A stretch of 64,000 nt of DNA from an uncultured Verrucomicrobiota bacterium (GTDB lineage: Bacteria > Verrucomicrobiota > Verrucomicrobiia > Opitutales > Intestinicryptomonadaceae), in NCBI GenBank assembly GCA_949283955.1, contig CASDUP010000008.1:62001-126000 (forward strand). The letters are read 5' to 3'. The notes under the pieces were generated by a model. It searched no databases. It saw nothing but the letters and a program-made list of their open reading frames with translations, and was not told the DNA's origin. The stretch's first letter is position 1; each line of letters begins with the position of its first letter. Shown in pieces: positions 63,456 to 64,000 of this stretch. A program made the position numbers and the translations under genes.

Positions 63456-64000
63456 ATGAAAGCGATGGACAACCTTGTCGATATAGTGGTGAGGCTTCGG
63501 GAGGGATGCCCCTGGGATAGGGAGCAGACGCACAAGTCGGTGCGCGGACATCTGGTGGAGGAGTGTGCGGAATTGTTGGAGGCCATAGATTCGGACGATT
63601 CTGCGGGAATGCGCGAGGAGCTTGGAGATATTTTGATGCACCTTGTCCTGCACGCGAGAATAGCGGAGGAGCAGGGGAGATTCACATTTGAGGACGTTGT
63701 TTCGGAGCTTTGCGAGAAGTTGGTCAGGCGCCATCCGCACGTATTCGGAGATGAGTCGGCAAAAAATAGCGACGAAGTTCTCAAAATTTGGAACAAGGTG
63801 AAGATAGCGGAAAACAAACCTCGAGCAAAAGGAGGTCTGTTCGACGGAATTCCCCCTGCGCTGTCGGCTTTGAGGCTTGCTAGGGACGTGGCGAAAAAAG
63901 CTGAAAAATCGCTGCTCGATAGGGCCGAAAAAGAGGCGGACGGTTCGCTAGAAATGGGAAAGATTCTGTTTGAGGCCGTCAGAAAATGCGTCGAGAAGGG
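63456..64000 (+). CDS. mazG: Nucleoside triphosphate pyrophosphohydrolase MazG (3' end cut by window)
   Basis: The visible 181 residues start MKAMDNLVDIV and carry the MazG signatures: CPWDREQTH, the EExxE-type metal-binding helix LVEECAELLEAID, and EELGDILMHLVLHARIAEE, followed by RRHPHVFG and KPRAKGGLFDGIP. Hydrolyses dNTP/NTPs to the monophosphate and PPi. The start has an AGGGAG site 10 bases before ATG 63456. Divergent from rsmA. Confidence 0.95.
   Translation, partial: MKAMDNLVDIVVRLREGCPWDREQTHKSVRGHLVEECAELLEAIDSDDSAGMREELGDILMHLVLHARIAEEQGRFTFEDVVSELCEKLVRRHPHVFGDESAKNSDEVLKIWNKVKIAENKPRAKGGLFDGIPPALSALRLARDVAKKAEKSLLDRAEKEADGSLEMGKILFEAVRKCVEK

Noticed and set aside
63290-63817. 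N-terminal extension of the rsmA frame antisense to mazG
   Set aside because: The extension has no homology and mazG is clearly coded on the other strand; rsmA begins at 63289 or 63280.
1-64000. CRISPR array, prophage, insertion sequence or replication origin
   Set aside because: No evenly spaced repeats with unique spacers, no transposase or phage genes, and no DnaA-box cluster were seen.

Overview
The window reads as chromosomal DNA of a Gram-negative bacterium, most likely a Verrucomicrobiota member (Opitutae-like). The evidence is a Lol system, LpoB-type and many other lipoproteins, an O-antigen ligase, PEGA-domain proteins, PEP-CTERM sorting tails, a compact EF-Ts and a near-complete nuo operon. 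The phylum is an inference from gene content; no rRNA is present. Genes are dense, intergenic DNA is AT-rich, and no phage, IS element or CRISPR array was seen. Both ends cut a gene: an LpoB-like lipoprotein at the left and mazG at the right.

Layout. 1-4377 (minus): a five-gene envelope cluster reading PEGA-domain exported protein, CsgG-like protein, TPR-type lipoprotein, YcfL-like lipoprotein, LpoB-like lipoprotein. 4638-5407: tRNA-Gly and an XRE regulator with a candidate operator. 5683-8867: inositol-phosphatase family protein, nadC, proC, PEGA lipoprotein. 9230-11069: divergent gamma-carbonic anhydrase-like protein and carboxynorspermidine-synthase-like reductase. 11311-15055: two tandem PEP-CTERM paralogues with near-identical terminators. 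15112-16352: a TIM-barrel lipoprotein followed by decayed copies of its own 3' end. 16353-19746 (minus): TM2 protein, flavodiiron protein with rubredoxin, an MBL phosphodiesterase, and a DapF homologue whose two catalytic cysteines both read as serine. 19835-19992: tRNA-Ala and tRNA-Gln. 20369-26295: glycogen phosphorylase, nadA, comM, eda.

26640-40026 is the respiratory complex I operon nuoBCDEFGHIJKLMN, with no nuoA in the window. It is followed by a PEGA lipoprotein, a trpB2-type tryptophan synthase beta chain, rpsB-tsf, a periplasmic-binding lipoprotein, a ComEC-type channel without the usual hydrolase domain, tilS and ftsH. 49914-54621 (minus) holds topoisomerase III, a class V aminotransferase, panD and a DTW/Tsr3-like protein. 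54768-58215 holds lysS and lolC/E-lolD. 58212-63289 (minus) holds an MscS channel, an O-antigen ligase, a DJ-1 protein, an alpha/beta hydrolase and rsmA. mazG begins at 63456.

Together the genes suggest an organism that respires through complex I but also carries oxygen detoxification (flavodiiron protein and rubredoxin), stores glycogen, makes NAD from quinolinate (nadA, nadC), and invests heavily in envelope lipoproteins. The least explained parts are the left-hand envelope cluster, the Ser/Ser DapF homologue and the PEP-CTERM pair.
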